A stretch of 64,000 nt of DNA from positions 372,001 to 436,000 of the forward strand of contig JBKBOU010000003.1 of the NCBI GenBank assembly GCA_046293395.1, written 5' to 3'. Positions 61,138-64,000 of the stretch are shown here, piece after piece (within the stretch, counting starts at the first letter, position 1; the number at the start of each line of letters is the position of its first letter). This stretch comes from CAYNRA01 sp046293395 (GTDB taxonomy: Bacteria; Bacteroidota; Bacteroidia; Cytophagales; Spirosomataceae). Both the position numbers and the translations under genes were made by a program. Below the pieces are notes generated by a model. The model did not search any database. It was not told where the DNA came from and was given only the letters and a program-made list of their open reading frames with translations.

Positions 61138-61656
61138 TTAAAAGACTTTTAGCCATTTTTTTTGAGACTTCATAACGAGCTCAATGACATCACGAACAGC
61201 CCCTTTTCCGCCGTTCACTGGAGAAATATAATCAGCTTGTCTGCGAACTTCCTCTACGGCATCGGCGGGGCAACAAGAAAAAACCGTTTTCTGCTGCATC
61301 ACCAGTAAATCCGGGATGTCGTCTCCTATATAAAGAACTTCTTCTTCTGTTAGTTGATACTTTGCGATAAATTGATCAAAAATTTGTGGTTTTTCCTGTG
61401 TACCAACGCCCAAGAAAATATCTTGAATACCTAAACCAGCAAGCCTTTTCCGAATACTTTCCTGCCTTCCGCCTGAGATAACCGCCATTCTGAAACCACT
61501 TTTGGCGGCTATTTGAACTGCATAGCCGTCTCTGACGCTGAAAGTCCGTAAAATATCGTTTTCACCTACTTGAATGGTTCCGTCTGTAAATACGCCATCA
61601 ATATCAAAAACGAAAGTGGTTATTTTTTTACATTTGGACTGAACTCGTATCTCCAT
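61138..61656 (-). CDS. kdsC: KdsC-like HAD phosphatase
   Basis: Protein of 172 residues of the C0-type HAD superfamily. Motif I is VFDIDGVFTDGTI with both Asp residues, motif II is AVISGG, and motif IV is YIGDDIPDLLVM. The length and lack of a cap match 3-deoxy-D-manno-octulosonate 8-phosphate phosphatase of lipopolysaccharide synthesis; a related sugar-phosphate phosphatase is the alternative. It follows the helix-hairpin-helix protein gene by 21 bp. Confidence 0.85.
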   Translation of the reverse strand: MEIRVQSKCKKITTFVFDIDGVFTDGTIQVGENDILRTFSVRDGYAVQIAAKSGFRMAVISGGRQESIRKRLAGLGIQDIFLGVGTQEKPQIFDQFIAKYQLTEEEVLYIGDDIPDLLVMQQKTVFSCCPADAVEEVRRQADYISPVNGGKGAVRDVIELVMKSQKKWLKVF

Positions 61657-61677
61657 TTGATTCGCGTATTCATTTTT

Positions 61678-62166
61678 TTAATTTGTTTCTACTTTCCCTT
61701 TGTAGAGTTTCTCTTGCCACTGTTTTAGCTCGTCCCAGCGTCCTTCACGCGCAAGTGAAGCCTGCTCCGGCCAGGTGCTTGGATCGTGCATTTGGTATCT
61801 TGAACCTGCTTTGGCGAGCATGGTTTTTAAACTCTCGATAGGCGTATTTGCCAAGTCATTGAAAGTAAATATACCTTGCTGATGACATAAGATTTCAATT
61901 TTAGGCCCAATTCCTTCCACAATTTTTAAATCATCTTTTTGCGAAAATACGGTGAACCCAATCTCTCTTTTGGGAATATCCTCTTCTTTTTTTTGTACAG
62001 AAACAGCCATGCTTATTTCCTCTACGCGCAAGGATAGCGACTCAATTTCTTTTTTGTACTTGTTCATTTCTTTCTGACAAACAAGCCGCTGAACTCCAAA
62101 TACCAAAAGACCTACGCTTAGTACCTCAAGTGGATAGTCGATTAATAATTGGATAAAATTAGCCAT
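61678..62166 (-). CDS. Membrane-anchored helix-hairpin-helix protein
   Basis: Protein of 162 residues: one N-terminal membrane helix (LLIDYPLEVLSVGLLVFGVQ), a coiled-coil-like stretch (about 30-55), then a helix-hairpin-helix segment DDLKIVEGIGPKIEILCHQQG and a C-terminal part with SRYQMHDPSTWPEQASLAREGRWDELKQWQ. Proteins with this C-terminal block recur in Bacteroidota. A nucleic acid or protein binding role is possible; no function is established. Co-directional with kdsC, 21 bp away. Confidence 0.75.
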   Translation of the reverse strand: MANFIQLLIDYPLEVLSVGLLVFGVQRLVCQKEMNKYKKEIESLSLRVEEISMAVSVQKKEEDIPKREIGFTVFSQKDDLKIVEGIGPKIEILCHQQGIFTFNDLANTPIESLKTMLAKAGSRYQMHDPSTWPEQASLAREGRWDELKQWQEKLYKGKVETN

Positions 62167-62319
62167 TTTCTACACGTTGGATTCAAATAAAGACGCTTGT
62201 AGATGCTTCTTTACTTGGATTTATATTTACTTTAAACTATCAAAACTAAGGAATATTTCAAAAAATCAAGTACCTAAATTATCCTTTTTTGCCAATGGTT
62301 GTGATTATTGATAAACGGA

Positions 62320-62352
62320 CAATGGCTCGTTCAGAAACTAAACGAGCCATTG
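62320..62352 (-). terminator. Weak hairpin beyond gltX
   Basis: Perfect 12-bp stem CAATGGCTCGTT (62320-62331) with its complement at 62341-62352, 22 bp beyond the gltX stop, but without a T-run on the minus strand. Confidence 0.5.
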
Positions 62353-62373
62353 CATGCCTATCTTTTCGTATAA

Positions 62374-63876
62374 TTATCCTCTTGCCAACGCCGTTTGGAG
62401 TCTTTCTTGCATTTCTTGCTTACCGATAATCTCCAACATAAGCATCAAATCTGGGCCTTTTCCTTCCCCTGTAATCGCTAACCGGAGTGCCTGCATGACT
62501 TTGCCGGGTTTAATTCCTGCTTTTTCAAAAGCTTGGAATACTAAATCATGAATTGCCGTCGCGGTCCATGCTGTATCCTCTGAAAATACTTGAATTGCTT
62601 CTATAGCCACCTCAAATGCAGATTTCGCTTGTGCATCCCATTTTTTAGCGATTAATTCTTCGTCAAATTGAGTTGGTTTTGCGAATAAATAAGGCACTTC
62701 ACGTACGATTTCATCCACGAAAGTCACTCTTTCTTTCATAAGAACAACTAATTTTTGGGCAAGTTCTAAGGAAATAGTATCTCCACAAATCGCTTTTGCC
62801 AATGTTTCATTATTTTGTGCACGTAAATAGTTTTGATTAAACCATTTGGCTTTTTGAATATCAAAACGTGCACCTGCTTTGTGAATTTTTTCGAGACTAA
62901 ACTGTTCGATTAATTCATCTGCAGAGAATATTTCTTGTTCAGATCCTGGGTTCCAGCCAAGTAGCGCAAGAAAATTAAGTACCGCTTCTGGTAAATAGCC
63001 GTCTTCCTTGAAACCCCTCGCCTTTTCACCCGTAGATGGATCTGTCCACGCTAATGGGAAAACCGGAAAATCGCCCAATAACCCATCTCGTTTACTTAAT
63101 TTACCATTTCCTTCTGGTTTCAACAGCAAAGGCAAATGAGCAAATTGCGGGGCTTCCCAACCGAATGCTTTGTATAAAAGAATGTGTAATGGAGCAGAAG
63201 GCAACCATTCCTCCCCGCGAATAACATGCGTGATACCCATCAAATGGTCGTCCACGATGTTTGCTAAATGGTACGTTGGCATTCCATCGGATTTCATCAA
63301 AACCTTGTCGTCTATGGTTGATGAATGTACGACCACCCATTCGCGAATTAAATCTTTGAATCGAACTTCGTCTTTGATAGGGACTTTCAACCGAATCACG
63401 TACGGGTCTCCTGAGGCGAGACGCGCTTCTACTTCTTCTTTAGGCAACGTCAGCGCATTTTTCATCTGCATGCGTGTCACCGAATTATAGGAAGGATTGT
63501 CCACTTTCGCATCTATAAGGCGTTGACGCATGGCAGCGAGTTCCTCATCAGTGTCAAAAGCATAGTATGCTTTTCCCTCTGAGATGAGTTGGTTTGCATA
63601 CGTTTGGTATATTTCTTTTCTTTCAGATTGTCTGTAAGGCGTGTGAGGGCCACCGTGGAAAGGGCTTTCATCAAGGGTAATTCCGAGCCATTCCAACGAT
63701 TTCAATATGTATTCTTCAGCGCCGGGTACAAAGCGGCTTTGGTCAGTGTCTTCAATGCGGAGAATCATTTCACCTCCCATTTTTCGAGCAAAAAGATAAT
63801 TATAGAGGGCAGTCCGAACACCACCGATGTGTAATGGTCCCGTTGGGCTTGGCGCAAAGCGCACGCGTACACTCAT
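62374..63876 (-). CDS. gltX: Glutamate--tRNA ligase
   Basis: Protein of 500 residues of the class I aminoacyl-tRNA synthetases. The HIGH-like motif is RFAPSPTGPLHIGGVRTALYN (about 6-26) and the KMSKS-like motif is GKLSKRDG (about 255). The C-terminal anticodon-binding helical domain is present and ends TALARG. It charges tRNA-Glu (and tRNA-Gln if non-discriminating). A TAATTTTG -7 box on the minus strand at 63920-63927 lies 43 bp upstream. Confidence 0.96.
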   Translation of the reverse strand: MSVRVRFAPSPTGPLHIGGVRTALYNYLFARKMGGEMILRIEDTDQSRFVPGAEEYILKSLEWLGITLDESPFHGGPHTPYRQSERKEIYQTYANQLISEGKAYYAFDTDEELAAMRQRLIDAKVDNPSYNSVTRMQMKNALTLPKEEVEARLASGDPYVIRLKVPIKDEVRFKDLIREWVVVHSSTIDDKVLMKSDGMPTYHLANIVDDHLMGITHVIRGEEWLPSAPLHILLYKAFGWEAPQFAHLPLLLKPEGNGKLSKRDGLLGDFPVFPLAWTDPSTGEKARGFKEDGYLPEAVLNFLALLGWNPGSEQEIFSADELIEQFSLEKIHKAGARFDIQKAKWFNQNYLRAQNNETLAKAICGDTISLELAQKLVVLMKERVTFVDEIVREVPYLFAKPTQFDEELIAKKWDAQAKSAFEVAIEAIQVFSEDTAWTATAIHDLVFQAFEKAGIKPGKVMQALRLAITGEGKGPDLMLMLEIIGKQEMQERLQTALARG

Positions 63877-63919
63877 GTAATATGGATTTTAGGTAGATGA
63901 TATCATTCAAAATAGGGTG

Positions 63920-63927
63920 CAAAATTA
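63920..63927 (-). promoter_or_regulatory. -7 box of gltX
   Basis: Minus strand TAATTTTG, matching TAnnTTTG, 43 bp before the ATG at 63876. Confidence 0.5.
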
Positions 63928-64000
63928 ACAAAACTCATTGGAACATAACGTCATCTCCTCTAAAAATCAATGGTTGCGGTGTCCTGGTTCATAGATTAAC

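Overview
The window comes from a Bacteroidota chromosome, most likely order Cytophagales. Three things support this. A giant surface protein carries a type IX secretion (T9SS) C-terminal sorting domain. Many genes have the Bacteroidota sigma-type -7 box TAnnTTTG, in several cases with TTG or TTTG about 18-20 nt upstream. The gene families are typical of the phylum: DUF5916, DUF5723, thrombospondin type 3 repeats followed by PD40/OmpA proteins, T9SS cargo, and tRNAs without an encoded CCA. Most genes are ordinary chromosomal genes with strong, often bidirectional, T-flanked terminators between convergent units.

Layout. 1-6.9 kb: a 5'-truncated DUF5916 outer-membrane-type protein, a phytanoyl-CoA dioxygenase-like enzyme, a DUF1080 plus Gfo/Idh/MocA sugar-catabolic pair, and a GT2 glycosyltransferase. 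7.4-17.7 kb: a minus-strand cluster made of a decayed gene fragment, a class 3 lipase and a 2922-residue multidomain T9SS-secreted protein. 18.3-27.3 kb: a GT-C membrane glycosyltransferase, an amidase plus small membrane protein pair resembling a phage lysis module, and a DUF5723/TSP3 protein next to a PD40-OmpA envelope protein. 27.6-30.8 kb: an AT-rich island with two unrelated accessory genes (a PD-(D/E)XK-like protein and a DUF2971 protein). The island is organised like integron gene cassettes and lies between two diverged 63-bp direct repeats.

30.9-40.4 kb: an IorAB-type molybdenum hydroxylase, two hypothetical genes, gamma-glutamyltransferase, then a trpEGD operon preceded by a complete ribosome-mediated attenuator with an 18-codon leader peptide containing tandem Trp codons. 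40.4-47.9 kb: an MFS transporter, a higBA toxin-antitoxin pair, a YaeR-like VOC protein, a three-gene membrane/regulator operon and several small lipoprotein and regulatory genes. 47.9-58.2 kb: tRNA-Asn, a PH-like protein, rsmG, a GT2, rnhB, a zinc peptidase, a DCC protein, pruA, fadD, era, initiator tRNA-Met and a 47-codon small membrane protein gene. 58.2-64 kb: an S41 carboxy-terminal protease, an FKBP isomerase, a KdsC-like phosphatase, a helix-hairpin-helix membrane protein and gltX.

The observations most worth following up are the trp attenuator with its apparently leaderless leader-peptide gene, the integron-cassette-like island, the higBA promoter with an embedded palindrome, the lysis-like gene pair, and a strong plus-strand terminator in a region where no plus-strand gene is visible.
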